A stretch of 64,000 nt of DNA. It comes from Chloroflexota bacterium (GTDB lineage Bacteria > Chloroflexota > Dehalococcoidia > JACPQD01). A model generated the notes under the pieces. That model did not search any database, was not told the DNA's origin, and saw nothing but the letters and a program-made list of their open reading frames with translations. Positions 1-13,040 of this stretch are shown here, one piece after another. Made by a program: the position numbers and the translations under genes. How positions within the stretch are numbered: the first letter of the stretch is position 1; the number at the start of each line of letters is the position of its first letter. The stretch covers positions 1 through 64,000 of the forward strand of contig JACPQD010000104.1 of assembly GCA_016190665.1 (NCBI GenBank), given 5' to 3'.

Positions 1-56
1 AACCCCTATCCCCCATCCCCTTTCCTTTGTGAATTCATAAGGGAGGCGGTAATATC

Positions 57-620
57 ATGGAGACCACAACCACCTATTTCGCCGAGGCCGGCCGGGACAA
101 CACCGCCGAGACCTTCCGCGTGGCCAAGCGGCGCGCCGACGAGCTGGGGATCAAGACTATTATTGTTTCCTCTACCACCGGGGAGACGGGCGTCGTCGCC
201 GCCGATTTCTTCAAAGGCTATTGTCTCATCATTGTCAGCCACGCCTTCGGCTTCCGCGCGCCGAATGCCTTCTCCATGACCGAGGAGAACCGGGCGAAGA
301 TTCAGGCCAACGGCGCCGTCATCCTCCACGCCCCCCACGTATTCGCTGGCATCGGCCGGTCGGTGCAGCGCAAGTTCAACACGCTCCAGGTAGACGATAT
401 CATCGCCAATGTCTTCCGCGTCTTCTGTCAGGGTATGAAAGTCATCCCTGAGACGGCCATGATGGCCGCTGACGCCGGCCTGGTGCGCACCGACGAGGAG
501 GTGATCGTTATCGCGGGGACCAACCGCGGTTCCGACACGGCCGCTGTGGTCAAGCCGGCCAACTCCAAGGACTTTTTCGATCTGAAGATCCGCGAGATTA
601 TCTGCAAGCCACGCCCCTAG
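57..620 (+). CDS. Pyruvate kinase C-terminal-domain-like protein
   Basis: A 187-residue protein that looks like a free-standing pyruvate kinase alpha/beta (C-terminal allosteric) domain, without the catalytic TIM barrel. The pattern of an N-terminal helix, then TIIVSSTTGETG, then a late VIVIAGTNRGSDTA strand-loop is typical of that fold. Free-standing versions occur in archaea and anaerobic bacteria; their role is unknown and a regulatory or ligand-binding job is only a guess. The start is supported by GGGAGG about 8 nt upstream. It converges on the ferritin-like gene, with a strong hairpin between them. Confidence 0.75.
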   Translation: METTTTYFAEAGRDNTAETFRVAKRRADELGIKTIIVSSTTGETGVVAADFFKGYCLIIVSHAFGFRAPNAFSMTEENRAKIQANGAVILHAPHVFAGIGRSVQRKFNTLQVDDIIANVFRVFCQGMKVIPETAMMAADAGLVRTDEEVIVIAGTNRGSDTAAVVKPANSKDFFDLKIREIICKPRP

Positions 621-664
621 GGACGGGGGCCGGGGGTTGGGGACTAGCCCCTGACCCCTGTCCC
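619..664. terminator. GC-rich hairpin between convergent genes
   Basis: An imperfect inverted repeat begins at the stop codon of the first gene: arms AGGGAC...GGGGT...GGGG and GCCCC...ACCCC...GTCCCT around an ACTA loop. It lies between two convergent genes and could act as a bidirectional terminator, though there is no clear T tract on either side. Confidence 0.5.
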
Positions 665-689
665 TGCTGCGCCCAAGACCGCAGCCCGA

Positions 690-1526
690 TCAGTTATCCG
701 CTTTCTGCAGCAGGTCGGCGAAGACCTCGTCGTGGTAGATTTCGTGCTCCTTCACACGCGCCAGAAGCTTCTTGACGTCGGCGTCCTTGACTTCCTCAAT
801 CTGGCGAGCGTATTCTTCGGTGACCTCGCGCTCCACGGCGATGTCAGCTCTTAACATCCGGGCGGCGTCTGGCGAACGATCGATCTCGGCGTGCTCCATC
901 CTTGGCGTGCCTGACTTATCGACCAGCTTCTCCGCCAGCCAGCCCATATGCTGCATCTCATTGACGGCCTGGTCCTCCAGTTCGCGCTTTATGTCGGCGT
1001 TCCCAGTCATGTAGGAGTGAAAGAGGTACTGGAGTATCACTGTATACTCGTGCTCAATCCCCCAGTTCAATACTGCTGCCAGCCGGTCCTTCCGCTCGCC
1101 ACGCCTATCCCGGGCGCCCTGGCGTTGGGCTTTCACGACCAGACTCTCGAACTTGTCCTGATGGGCCACCTCGTCAGAGTGGATGCGCTGGAGGAGCCGC
1201 CTTATCTCGCGGTCCTCAATCGCTGCGATGTGCGCCGCATAGAGGGCGATGGCTTCCTGCTCAGCCAGAACGTCATTCTTCAGCCAGTCGGCCACCCAGC
1301 CATTTCCCTGGCGCATGGGGCCTCTTGCCAGGCTGGGCGCTCCGCCCAGTCTGACCACGGTCTCGGCAAGCCAGTCCATATGGCGCATCTCTTCGCGGGC
1401 GATGGCCTCGATCTCACAGGCGATGTCGCCTTCGCCCACGCCATAGGCATGCTCAAGGTACTGGACTATCGCCGCATGTTCCCCCTCGATATCTTCGTTG
1501 AGCAGTGCGATGAGTTTTTCATTCAA
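690..1526 (-). CDS. Tandem ferritin-like (bacterioferritin-type) di-iron protein
   Basis: A 278-residue protein made of two consecutive ferritin-like four-helix domains (roughly 1-135 and 150-275). Each half has its own carboxylate/histidine set: EGEHAAIVQYLEH, EEMRHMDWLAE and DEVAHQDKF in the first, EHEYTVILQYLFH, NEMQHMGWLAE and EHEIYHDEVF in the second. The E...EXXH arrangement implies a di-iron site in each half. Likely roles are iron storage or peroxide/oxygen detoxification in the cytoplasm. Twelve bases separate it from the upstream UbiA gene, so the two are probably co-transcribed. Bacterioferritin is normally a single domain of about 160 residues, so this is a fusion-duplication rather than a canonical Bfr. 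Confidence 0.8.
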   Translation of the reverse strand: MNEKLIALLNEDIEGEHAAIVQYLEHAYGVGEGDIACEIEAIAREEMRHMDWLAETVVRLGGAPSLARGPMRQGNGWVADWLKNDVLAEQEAIALYAAHIAAIEDREIRRLLQRIHSDEVAHQDKFESLVVKAQRQGARDRRGERKDRLAAVLNWGIEHEYTVILQYLFHSYMTGNADIKRELEDQAVNEMQHMGWLAEKLVDKSGTPRMEHAEIDRSPDAARMLRADIAVEREVTEEYARQIEEVKDADVKKLLARVKEHEIYHDEVFADLLQKADN

Positions 1527-1538
1527 TTTTTCGACTCC

Positions 1539-2477
1539 CTACCTGACAGCCGTTTGCAGGAGCATGCTGCTGACCATCATGGGTATGCCAACCAGCAGCG
1601 GGGTGAGCAGGGTAACTTTTACGTTTGTAACCAGGACAGGGATAAGTCTGTCCATGTCGTTGTGGTAATTGAGCGCGCCCTTCATCGCTTTGACGCCCAG
1701 TGGGAGCGTGAGCACGCCAGCGATGGCGGCCGGAGGCAACGCTCCGAAGGCTACGGAGAGCACGATCGACGCATACATGGCGGAGAAGAGGGCGACATAG
1801 ACCTTGGCGCTGCTCTTCCGTCCCAGGACTATGGGAAGATGGCGCCGCTCGGCGATCTTGTCGGCCTCGACGTCGGGGAACTGGTTGATGAGGAGGAGGT
1901 TGCTGATCAGGAAGCCTGGCACCAGGGAGGTCAACAAGGCGGCGCTGCTTATGGCGCCTGTCTGGGCATAATAGGTCCCCAGCACCATCGCCAGGCCGAA
2001 GCCGAGGCCCGGGGCGAGCAGGCACAGGATAGGGCGCCGCGTTATGCTGGTGGTATAAAAGTAGACGAGTAACATTCCGGAGATGCCGATAGGTATCATG
2101 CCCCATCCCACGGTGAGCGCGAAATAAAGGCCGATAGGCAGCAGGGCGAGAAGGCTAGCAAGACCGAAGAAGAGAACCTCTGGGGGCGTGAGCAGACCCG
2201 CCGGCAATATGCCGCTGCCGCCGCTGAACGGCGTCCTTTTCGTCCGAAGATCGATGCCGCTCTTGAAGTCGTAGTAGTCGTTCAAGACGTTCACGCTGAT
2301 ATGGGCCAGGAGGGCACCGGCTAATGACAGGAACAGGCGGAAGATATCCACATGGCCGGTGTCGTAGAGGGCGGCGGCGGCCCCCAGAAGGACAGAGGCA
2401 GGAGTAATGAGCAAGAAGTGCGGTCGCGTTTCGAGGAACCACAGTTTAATACCGCTGGGTGCTGCGTCGAGGGACAT
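1539..2477 (-). CDS. UbiA-family prenyltransferase (MenA-like)
   Basis: A 312-residue polytopic membrane protein with about eight or nine hydrophobic segments. The first Asp-rich motif NVLNDYYDFKSGID and the second NQFPDVEADK are the Mg/prenyl-diphosphate sites of the UbiA superfamily. They fit 1,4-dihydroxy-2-naphthoate polyprenyltransferase (menaquinone synthesis) best, but the aromatic acceptor cannot be fixed from sequence. No other men genes are nearby. A well-placed sigma-70-like promoter lies about 140 bp upstream, and the ferritin-like gene follows after 12 bp. Confidence 0.8.
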   Translation of the reverse strand: MSLDAAPSGIKLWFLETRPHFLLITPASVLLGAAAALYDTGHVDIFRLFLSLAGALLAHISVNVLNDYYDFKSGIDLRTKRTPFSGGSGILPAGLLTPPEVLFFGLASLLALLPIGLYFALTVGWGMIPIGISGMLLVYFYTTSITRRPILCLLAPGLGFGLAMVLGTYYAQTGAISSAALLTSLVPGFLISNLLLINQFPDVEADKIAERRHLPIVLGRKSSAKVYVALFSAMYASIVLSVAFGALPPAAIAGVLTLPLGVKAMKGALNYHNDMDRLIPVLVTNVKVTLLTPLLVGIPMMVSSMLLQTAVR

Positions 2478-2613
2478 GGCTTGACCTCCTCTTCATAACC
2501 ATCGTACTGCTCGAAAAGATCCTGCTCACCCGTTGCCCGATCGTTCCCGGGGCGGTTGGCGCGCCGCCCCTTCCTTCCTGTCCACCGCCCCGAGGTCGCT
2601 GCCACCGTTTTCG

Positions 2614-2642
2614 ATGATAGGTTAGCCATGCGGAGATGTCAA
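2614..2642 (-). promoter_or_regulatory. Sigma-70-type promoter for the UbiA/ferritin operon
   Basis: On the minus strand TTGACA (2637-2642) is followed after exactly 17 nt by TATCAT (2614-2619). The first gene downstream is the UbiA gene starting at 2477. The -35 box overlaps the last codons of the GH57 gene. Confidence 0.65.
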
Positions 2643-5074
2643 CTCACGCGGATGCTCAGCTTCTGGCCGAGCGCTCTGAAGAGCTCAACCCAGCTTTGTG
2701 CCGTCTTGTCGCCGCTCGAAGCCTTTTCCCGGAAGCCAGGGTAGACGTCGAGGAGAATAGCGTAGTAGGCGTTCTGCGCCTTCCAGAGGTTCACCTCGAA
2801 GGTCAGGGAGCGGGCGAGTCTGACGGTACTCTCCAGCCTCCGGAGCCGGGCGAGGTCAGCAGAGTCAGTCAGCAGCCGCTCAGCCAGGCGGTCGATGGTC
2901 CGGCTCAAGGCGTAGGAAAGACCGGAAGTGTCGAGCTCAATACACATGTTCCTGACGTTGTCCAGGAGCGTTCTCGCATTGTCCGCGTCGACAACGTCCG
3001 CTTCGAAGCCGCGACGCAACTCCGTGTTCAAGATGAACTCGGCAGCGGCCATAAAGGCCTTTGGGATGGGAGTCCTGAGCTCGGTGAAGAAACGCATCAG
3101 CGGGGCGTGGCGAAGATAGATTTCGCGGTAGGCGCTCTCGGCCTCGGCGAGGGGAGCGTCGAGGACCAGATTCATGATCTGGCGTTGTTCGTCTCGGAAG
3201 AGGGACTTGATGGAGTAAATGGACGCGCCGAAATGGGCGCTCATAATCCTTATCACTTCGGTGAGGTCCGCTTTGACGAAGGCTTCGGCGGCGTCTTTCA
3301 CCAGGACCTCGTGAGCCTGGGCACCAAGGAACTCCCGCACGCCTACGCTGAGATTGTGGTCTCCGAAGTGGAGGACGCCGAAAATGAGGTCACAAGTCTC
3401 CCGGGTCACCTCGGAGTCGAAAGTGGCTCTGCCTACGACGAACTTGGTGGCTCCGGCTTCCAGCCTCTGGTACTGCTGGCGCTCCACGAAATAGTGGTAG
3501 ATCTTCGTTCGCTGAGGATAGTCCTTGAACAGGGAGCTTGCCGCGTAGTGCGCCCCCAATTTCTCTCGGTCCACACGGGCCGCGCCCACGAAGGTATCAT
3601 AGATGTGATGCCCGTCTCTGTAGTGAGGACTGTTGCTCTTCGCCCTTTCGATGATTTTGAGGAAGGGAGATTGGAAATCTTCGCCGTGGACATCTCCGGC
3701 GAGTTGGAGGGCGCGACCGGCGTACTGGAGGACCTGCGTTGCCTCGATGCCGGAGATATCATCGAAGAACCATCCGCAACTGGTGAACATGAGCATGGAG
3801 TGGCGTTGTATCTCGAGGAGCCGCAGCGCTGTGACCCGTTCCGCAGGGCTGAGATCGTGGGTGGCGTGCTGGTTAAGAAAGCCGGCTACGTCCTCAGGCG
3901 AGCGGTCGAGGATCACAGCTATGTAGTCATTGCGGGTTTGCCAGGGGTCTTTGAAAAGCTCCCGGCCCAGGGACTCGAAACGGGGCGCCAGGGCGCTGTT
4001 CAGCCAGTCCATGGCCTCACGCAGCGGCGCGCGCCACGATTGATTCCAGCCAGGATGGGCGCCGGTGCTGTCGCCGCAGTCGCCGCGCCAGCGTTCGACG
4101 CCGTGGGAGCAACTCCAGGAAGTGTTCTCGATAATCTCTACTTCGTGGGTCGGCGGATGTTTTGCTAGGTACTCCCCATAGTTGGTGAGGCGCGCCGCGC
4201 CGCGAGTCTCGATGGAGTCCAGGGCGTAAGCCAGCGCCATCTCGCCGAAGCGATGGTGATGGCCGAAGGTCTCGCCGTCGGTAGCGACGTGAACGATTTG
4301 TGGCGGCGCCTCGGGCGGACGCGTTTCGGAGAAAGCGCCCAGGAGCCGACCAGCAAAGTCTTCGCCGCTGCGGAGCAGGCCCTCGAAGGCAACCGCATGT
4401 CCGATGGGCGCGTCGTAGAAGAAGACGCTGATCTTACGCCTGGACGGCAAGCGCACCTGGTAGGCCATGGTCGGGTCTAGCTGCCCACCCTTGGCGTCCC
4501 GCCAGACCCGGGCGCCGATGGGGCGCACGCGGGCCGCCTGGCCCGGGGACAGGATGGTGAACCGGATTCCCAGCTCAGCCATTATGTCCAGGGTTTCCAG
4601 GTCCACAGCCGTCTCGGGAAGCCACATGCCTTCCGGAGGGCGGCCGAAACGGTGTTCGAAATCGCGGATGCCCCAGAGCACCTGGGTATATTTGTCCCGC
4701 CGGTTGGCCAGCGGCATGATAAGGTGGTTGTAGGCTTGAGCTATCGCCGAGCCGTGGCCGGAATAAGTCTTCTGAGATTCGCGGTCAGACGCCAGGATCG
4801 CCTCGTAGACTTCCGGCGCCTTCTCCTCCAGCCAGCTCAGGAGCGTGGGGCCGAAGTTGAAGCTGATCCGGGAGTAATTGTTGACTATCTTAGCTATCTG
4901 TTCTTTCTCCGCCAGTATGCGGGCGGCGGAATTCGGCGCGTAGCACTCGGCCAGGATACGTTCGTTCCAGTCATGATAAGGGTAGGCTGAGTCCTGGACT
5001 TCTATCGCCTCCAGCCAGGGATTCTCGCGCGGCGGCTGGTAGAAGTGGCCGTGGATGCAAATGTAGCGTTCCAC
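2639..5074 (-). CDS. Glycoside hydrolase family 57 protein with DUF3536-type C-terminus
   Basis: An 811-residue GH57 protein. The N-terminus carries HGHFYQPPRENPW, typical of the family's (beta/alpha)7 barrel. GMWLPETAVDLETL (around residue 150) holds the probable nucleophile Glu, and ATDGETFGHHH the probable acid/base Asp. The remaining C-terminal half matches the length and style of the helical DUF3536 region seen in long GH57 proteins. Substrate is probably an alpha-1,4/1,6-glucan (amylase, branching or transferase activity). It is the last gene of a minus-strand glycogen/trehalose block, 88 bp after glgB. It has no signal peptide, so it is cytoplasmic. Confidence 0.85.
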   Translation of the reverse strand: MERYICIHGHFYQPPRENPWLEAIEVQDSAYPYHDWNERILAECYAPNSAARILAEKEQIAKIVNNYSRISFNFGPTLLSWLEEKAPEVYEAILASDRESQKTYSGHGSAIAQAYNHLIMPLANRRDKYTQVLWGIRDFEHRFGRPPEGMWLPETAVDLETLDIMAELGIRFTILSPGQAARVRPIGARVWRDAKGGQLDPTMAYQVRLPSRRKISVFFYDAPIGHAVAFEGLLRSGEDFAGRLLGAFSETRPPEAPPQIVHVATDGETFGHHHRFGEMALAYALDSIETRGAARLTNYGEYLAKHPPTHEVEIIENTSWSCSHGVERWRGDCGDSTGAHPGWNQSWRAPLREAMDWLNSALAPRFESLGRELFKDPWQTRNDYIAVILDRSPEDVAGFLNQHATHDLSPAERVTALRLLEIQRHSMLMFTSCGWFFDDISGIEATQVLQYAGRALQLAGDVHGEDFQSPFLKIIERAKSNSPHYRDGHHIYDTFVGAARVDREKLGAHYAASSLFKDYPQRTKIYHYFVERQQYQRLEAGATKFVVGRATFDSEVTRETCDLIFGVLHFGDHNLSVGVREFLGAQAHEVLVKDAAEAFVKADLTEVIRIMSAHFGASIYSIKSLFRDEQRQIMNLVLDAPLAEAESAYREIYLRHAPLMRFFTELRTPIPKAFMAAAEFILNTELRRGFEADVVDADNARTLLDNVRNMCIELDTSGLSYALSRTIDRLAERLLTDSADLARLRRLESTVRLARSLTFEVNLWKAQNAYYAILLDVYPGFREKASSGDKTAQSWVELFRALGQKLSIRVS

Positions 5075-5103
5075 TAGAAGCGTCCATCCTCGTCGCAGGA
5101 ATG

Positions 5104-5137
5104 GTCGGACAAGTCGGACATGTCCGACTTGTCCGAC
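5104..5137. repeat. Perfect 34-bp palindrome built from a GTCGGACA word
   Basis: Two 17-nt arms (GTCGGACAAGTCGGACA and its exact reverse complement) abut with no loop. Each arm contains an internal repeat of GTCGGACA, so the element is both palindromic and repetitive. It lies in the 88-bp gap between glgB and the GH57 gene. Confidence 0.85.
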
Positions 5138-5144
5138 ATATTGG

Positions 5145-5161
5145 GGCGGGTGTCACCCGCC
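5145..5161 (-). terminator. Hairpin just after glgB stop
   Basis: GGCGGG-TGTCA-CCCGCC starts two bases after the glgB stop codon (minus strand). No U tract follows, so it may be an mRNA 3'-end stabiliser or attenuator rather than a full intrinsic terminator. Confidence 0.4.
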
Positions 5162-5162
5162 T

Positions 5163-7148
5163 CTACGTCTGCGCGGTTTTTCCTTCGCTCTTCAAGAAAA
5201 TGGCGGCAAGGGGAGGCAGCGTCAGCTTGAGGGAATAGGGACGGCCATGAAAGGACTGGGGGGTCGCTTCCGCGCCGCTGCCGTTGTCCACGCCGCTGCC
5301 GCCAAAATCGAGGGAATCGCTGTTCAGGAGTTCTTTCCAGAATCCTCCTCGAGGCACTCCTACCAGGTAGTCGAATCGGGGGACCGGCGTGAAGTTGCAT
5401 ACCACCAGCATCCGGTCGTCGCTGGACTTGCTCTTGCGCAGAAAGCTGAGCACGCTGTTTTCGGCGTCATTGCAGTCGATCCACTCGAACCCGCGATGAT
5501 CGCAGTCATACTCATGAAGCGCGGGCTCGCTGCGGTATAGCTCGTTCACGGCTCCCACCCACGCCTGCAGTCCGCTGTGGGTGGGATACTTCAGGAGATG
5601 CCAGTCAAGACTCTCCTCGCAGTTCCACTCGCGCCACTGGCCGATCTCTCCACCCATGAACAGGAGCTTCTTTCCCGGTTGACCGTACATGTAGCCGTAG
5701 AGTGTTCTAAGGTTGGCGAACCTCTGCCAGTCGTCGCCGGGCATGATTCCCAGAAGAGACCCTTTGCCGTGAACGACCTCGTCGTGGGACAGCGGGAGAA
5801 TGAAGTTCTCGTGGAACGCGTAGATCATGCGAAAGGTGATCGTGTTGTGATGGAATCTCCGATGGATGGGATCTTTCCGCATATACTCCAGCGTGTCGTG
5901 CATCCAGCCCATGTCCCACTTGAGGCCGAATCCCAGGCCTCCAACGTAAGTGGGTTGAGATACCATGCCCCAGGCGGTGGACTCCTCCGCGATGGTCTGC
6001 ACATCCGGGTAGTTCCGGTACACTTCCTCATTGAAGCGGCGCAAGAAGCAGATGGCCTCAATATTCTCGCGCCCGCCGTAGCAGTTGGGCACCCATTCAC
6101 CTTCTTTTCGTGAATAGTCCAGGTAGAGCATGGAGGCGACGGCATCCAGTCGCAGGCCGTCGATGTGGTACTTGTCCAGCCAGAAGAGGGCGCTGCTAAT
6201 CAGGAAGCTGCGCACCTCGTGGCGACCGTAGTTGAAGATGTAGCTGGTCCAATCGGGGTGGAAACCCTTCTGCGGGTCGGCGTGCTCGTAAAGATGCGTC
6301 CCGTCGAACAAGCCCAGCCCGTGCCCGTCAGTGGGGAAATGGGAAGGGACCCAATCCAGGATGACGCCAATGCCGCGCCGGTGCAAGTAGTCTACCAGGC
6401 ACATGAAGTCTTGAGGAGCGCCGTAGCGGCTGGTCGGCGCGAAGTAACCGGTGGTCTGGTAGCCCCAGGAGCGGTAAAAGGGATGCTCCATCACCGGGAG
6501 GAACTCCACATGGGTGAAGCCCAAGCGCGTCACATATTCCGCCAGCTTTGGCGCCATCTCGCGATAGGAAAGGGCGCGGTGGCCCTCCTCGGGCACTCTC
6601 ATCCAGGAGCCGAGATGCACCTCGTAGATGGACATGGGAGCGTCAAGGGCGTTCCTGGCACGCCGTTTGGCCATCCACTCCTGGTCACACCAGTCATAGC
6701 CCAGGTCCCAGACCACGGACGCCGTTCTGGGAGGGACTTCCTGAAGAAAGGTGAAGGGATCGGTCTTCTCGGCGTGAAAACCCTTGTGCTTCGAGGCGAT
6801 GTGGTACTTGTAAAGCGATCCCTTGCCCACGCCTTCGATGAAGCCTTCCCATATCCCCGACTGCCCTCTCGAGCGCAAGGGATGACGCGTTCTGTCCCAA
6901 TGGTTAAAGTCTCCGACGACGGAGACCTGCCGGGCGTCGGGCGCCCACACGGCGAAGTAGGTGCCTTCGGCGCCATCCACCACAAGATGATGTGCTCCGA
7001 GCTTGTTATAGAGGCGGAAGTGGCTTCCCTCATTGAAGAGGTAGAGGTCATCGTCCGTGAGCAGGCTGGCGGGTGCTGCCCCCAGGGTCCTTGGTTGCCT
7101 GGCGCCACCCCCTCTTTTCCCTTTAAGACTCTTTTCCTTAACGGTCAC
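5163..7148 (-). CDS. glgB: 1,4-alpha-glucan branching enzyme (GH13)
   Basis: A 661-residue glycogen branching enzyme that creates alpha-1,6 branches in alpha-1,4-glucan. An N-terminal CBM48 (about 45-140, with [19 protein letters not shown]) precedes the GH13 barrel. Catalytic residues are visible: nucleophile Asp335 in GLRLDAV, acid/base Glu388 in IAEESTAWG, and the transition-state Asp in [11 protein letters not shown]. The length is on the short side for GlgB (no extra N1 domain). It overlaps the upstream malQ by 4 bp (ATGA-type), indicating translational coupling. Confidence 0.95.
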   Translation of the reverse strand: MTVKEKSLKGKRGGGARQPRTLGAAPASLLTDDDLYLFNEGSHFRLYNKLGAHHLVVDGAEGTYFAVWAPDARQVSVVGDFNHWDRTRHPLRSRGQSGIWEGFIEGVGKGSLYKYHIASKHKGFHAEKTDPFTFLQEVPPRTASVVWDLGYDWCDQEWMAKRRARNALDAPMSIYEVHLGSWMRVPEEGHRALSYREMAPKLAEYVTRLGFTHVEFLPVMEHPFYRSWGYQTTGYFAPTSRYGAPQDFMCLVDYLHRRGIGVILDWVPSHFPTDGHGLGLFDGTHLYEHADPQKGFHPDWTSYIFNYGRHEVRSFLISSALFWLDKYHIDGLRLDAVASMLYLDYSRKEGEWVPNCYGGRENIEAICFLRRFNEEVYRNYPDVQTIAEESTAWGMVSQPTYVGGLGFGLKWDMGWMHDTLEYMRKDPIHRRFHHNTITFRMIYAFHENFILPLSHDEVVHGKGSLLGIMPGDDWQRFANLRTLYGYMYGQPGKKLLFMGGEIGQWREWNCEESLDWHLLKYPTHSGLQAWVGAVNELYRSEPALHEYDCDHRGFEWIDCNDAENSVLSFLRKSKSSDDRMLVVCNFTPVPRFDYLVGVPRGGFWKELLNSDSLDFGGSGVDNGSGAEATPQSFHGRPYSLKLTLPPLAAIFLKSEGKTAQT

Positions 7149-9259
7149 TGAGGATATTCCTTTCCCCGTCGTAAGTGGTCTATTTCTCTGAGTATATCAG
7201 TAACCTCAGGCATATGACAAAAGGTGTCGAAATCGTAGCGCGCCTTCGAGCGCCAATTGGGGTTTTCGTCGGTGCTGCCGGGAACGTTCTGCTGGTTGGT
7301 TTCCAGCCACAGGTCCTCCAGGTTGACCATGAGCGTCCGCGCCGGGCCGGCGCTCAGGAAATTCAGGCAACCCCTGAGCAAGGTGAGCAAATCTCCCCAG
7401 TCCCCCTTTAGCCAGACTCGCCGGCCCAGGAAATCCGTCAGGACGTTTTTGAGGTGCTGGCGGTAGCTCCGTTCGTTCTGGGCGCCGTTCTCGTCCAGGA
7501 GGCCCTTGCTGACCCGGTAATCGATGTCGAGGCCGTGCCAGAAGCCAGCGAAGGTGGGGGTATCGTGCGTATTCAGGCTGGCCATGGAGCTTGGGTGCGG
7601 CGCCCTGAGAGCCTCTTCAGGGTTGGGCGCGAAGGCGAACTGCCCCACGTACATCCCGAGGATATTGTGGCGGGCCATATCCCGGTTGACCGCAGGCGGC
7701 ACGGTCCCCAGATTCTCGCCCACGATAACCGACCGGCTTCGGTGGGATTCCAGGATGAGGATGGCGTATAGCTCGTGGGCATGGTAGCGGACGTAGACGC
7801 CTTCCTTTGCTTCCATACCGCTGGGCACCCAGAAGAGCCGGTGCAGGCCCATCACATGGTCGATGCGCAGCGCGCCAGCGTATTTAAGGTGATGACGAAT
7901 GCAGGACGCGAAATAACCGTAGCCTTGCTCTCTGATCTTCTCCGGATGAAGGGGCAGGAGGCCCCAATCCTGCCCCTTGGTGAAGAAGTTATCTGGAGGG
8001 GCGCCGGACGATACGCCCTGGGCGAAGGCGGAGCGCTCTCGCCAGACATCGTAGCTATCCGTCGGGACACCCAGGGGCAGATCGAGGTACAAGCGCGAGC
8101 CCAGCCCTTCAGCCGTGCAGGCGACATCGCCAAGCTGCGTGTCGGCGAGCCACTGGACAAATTCGTGGTACCGGCAAGCTTCTTCATCGTAGTCTTGCGG
8201 GCCTAGAACCCCGTCGCAGAGGGGCTCGGGCCAGGAGGGCCATGCGGCCCGGCGCCGCTCGCCCGCCGCCCGGAAACGGGCGTAGTCCTCCACCGCGGGG
8301 TGCGTTTCCAGGAAGCTGCGGAAGGCGGCATAGCTATCGGGTTTCTCGGCGAGGAAGCAGCGCGACAGCTCCTCCAGCGTCCGGCGCTTCACCGCCATCT
8401 GGCGGCGATAGTCCACGAGGGGGGCGGCTCGCAACTCCTCAAGCTCTTGTTGGATTTCCGCTGAACCAATGATCGTCCCTGGGCAGCCCGTCAACTCCGG
8501 AACCCTGGTGACGTCGACGTAAAGCTCGTTCCAGAAGCACCGGCTGGCCGGGGAGTAAGGGCTGGAGATAAATGGCTCATCGAGGAAGTTGGCCAGGAGC
8601 GGCAGGGTGCCCACGAAGCTGCCTCCCAGGCTCGCGACCCACTCCATTAGACGCCCGAGCTCCGAGAAATCTCCTACTCCCCACCTGGAGCGCAGCGCGT
8701 AAAGAGGCAGGAAGACGCCCCAGACTTTGCCCGTCTGATTTTCGCGGGGCGCGTAAGCCTTGAGCGGGCTGGATATGATCAGCGATTCAGTTTCACTCCC
8801 ATCCACCTCCAGCCTGAGACGGTGATAGCCGTAGGGCAATGTAAAAGGAACGATGATTCTGTGCAGCTCGTACCGCTGGCCTTCCACCGTTTCATCCGCG
8901 ATGTGAGACGCGCGGCCAAGGTCGAAGGTCCACCGTAGCGTCTCCCCCTCTTGAGTCTTCAAGTGGCACTTCGTATGGCGGCGGCTTGATGTGGCGGGTC
9001 GCCGTAGCTCCAGCTCAATGGGCCTGCGGTCCCAGGTCACGATCACAGGCTCGATGTTCCGTCGCCATAGCGCCTGCCGGCGCTCACGGATGGCAGCGGG
9101 GACGTCGCGGAGGGACTCCACGGGAACGCCCAGCGAGCGGAGGACAGCCAGCAATGCTTCCGGGGAGGCGCGGCGTCGCTCCCCTTTCATATCGAAATAC
9201 GAGGTTTTCACGCCGTGAAGCCGGCTCAGCGTCCTGAGTTGGTCCTTCTCGCTACTCAT
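7145..9259 (-). CDS. malQ: 4-alpha-glucanotransferase (amylomaltase, GH77)
   Basis: A 704-residue disproportionating enzyme that moves alpha-1,4-glucan segments between chains. GH77 landmarks are present: [16 protein letters not shown] (nucleophile Asp), VGENLGTVP (acid/base Glu) and [14 protein letters not shown] (third carboxylate). The roughly 200 N-terminal residues form the beta-sandwich extension found in long, E. coli-like MalQ. It ends in TGA, which shows that TGA is used as an ordinary stop in this genome. The gene sits between treS-mak and glgB, so the block interconverts maltose, maltodextrin, glycogen and trehalose. Confidence 0.93.
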   Translation of the reverse strand: MSSEKDQLRTLSRLHGVKTSYFDMKGERRRASPEALLAVLRSLGVPVESLRDVPAAIRERRQALWRRNIEPVIVTWDRRPIELELRRPATSSRRHTKCHLKTQEGETLRWTFDLGRASHIADETVEGQRYELHRIIVPFTLPYGYHRLRLEVDGSETESLIISSPLKAYAPRENQTGKVWGVFLPLYALRSRWGVGDFSELGRLMEWVASLGGSFVGTLPLLANFLDEPFISSPYSPASRCFWNELYVDVTRVPELTGCPGTIIGSAEIQQELEELRAAPLVDYRRQMAVKRRTLEELSRCFLAEKPDSYAAFRSFLETHPAVEDYARFRAAGERRRAAWPSWPEPLCDGVLGPQDYDEEACRYHEFVQWLADTQLGDVACTAEGLGSRLYLDLPLGVPTDSYDVWRERSAFAQGVSSGAPPDNFFTKGQDWGLLPLHPEKIREQGYGYFASCIRHHLKYAGALRIDHVMGLHRLFWVPSGMEAKEGVYVRYHAHELYAILILESHRSRSVIVGENLGTVPPAVNRDMARHNILGMYVGQFAFAPNPEEALRAPHPSSMASLNTHDTPTFAGFWHGLDIDYRVSKGLLDENGAQNERSYRQHLKNVLTDFLGRRVWLKGDWGDLLTLLRGCLNFLSAGPARTLMVNLEDLWLETNQQNVPGSTDENPNWRSKARYDFDTFCHMPEVTDILREIDHLRRGKEYPQ

Positions 9260-9261
9260 CG

Positions 9262-9347
9262 TTCCTTGCTTCTTGGCTAGTGTTCCCTTGTTAATGGGTT
9301 CTTGGTCATTGTCCCTTGTCCCTTGTCCCTTGTTTCTTGGTTATTGG
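9262..9347. repeat. Low-complexity spacer of TTCTTGG/TCCCTTG words
   Basis: The gap between malQ and treS-mak is built from near-repeats: TCCCTTG three times in tandem around 9312-9335, with CTTCTTGG, TTTCTTGG and GTTCTTGG variants nearby. No gene or promoter is evident. Confidence 0.6.
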
Positions 9348-12710
<3,363 letters not shown>

Positions 12711-13040
12711 CCAGTGCTTATCCTGAGCCAGGTTGTGACGTAAGTCGCTTATCTATATATTACACGACCTGAGGGGAAGCGGGAAGGGGAAGACTAAATG
12801 ATGAGTGATGAGTGATAAGTGATGAGGAACGCGCGAAACAGGGAGCGGGGAGCGGGGAGGGAGACGCAAGAAGCGGGAAGCGAGAAGTCGGTCGCCCGCG
12901 CAGCTCTACTCGGAGGCATCCTTGACAACCGGGCACCATAGCTTTATAGTCAGTTGCACAAATCGCCCGTCGTGCACATTCCGCCAAGCGCAGGTAAGCC
13001 AAACAGGTTCGGCAGTTTCTGGTGAGAGGCTGATTTAGGC
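12711..13040. other. 330-bp intergenic region with purine-rich short repeats
   Basis: Divergent upstream region of treS-mak and the nuclease-like gene. Next to treS is an A/T-rich segment that could hold its promoter. From 12770 to 12890 the sequence is low complexity: GCGGGAAG-type words and a GATGAGTGATGAGTGATAAGTGATGAGG run. No RNA gene or ORF is supported. Confidence 0.5.

Noticed and set aside
2636-4168. 510-codon plus-strand ORF opposite the GH57 gene
   Set aside because: Antisense shadow; the GH57 reading frame has catalytic motifs.
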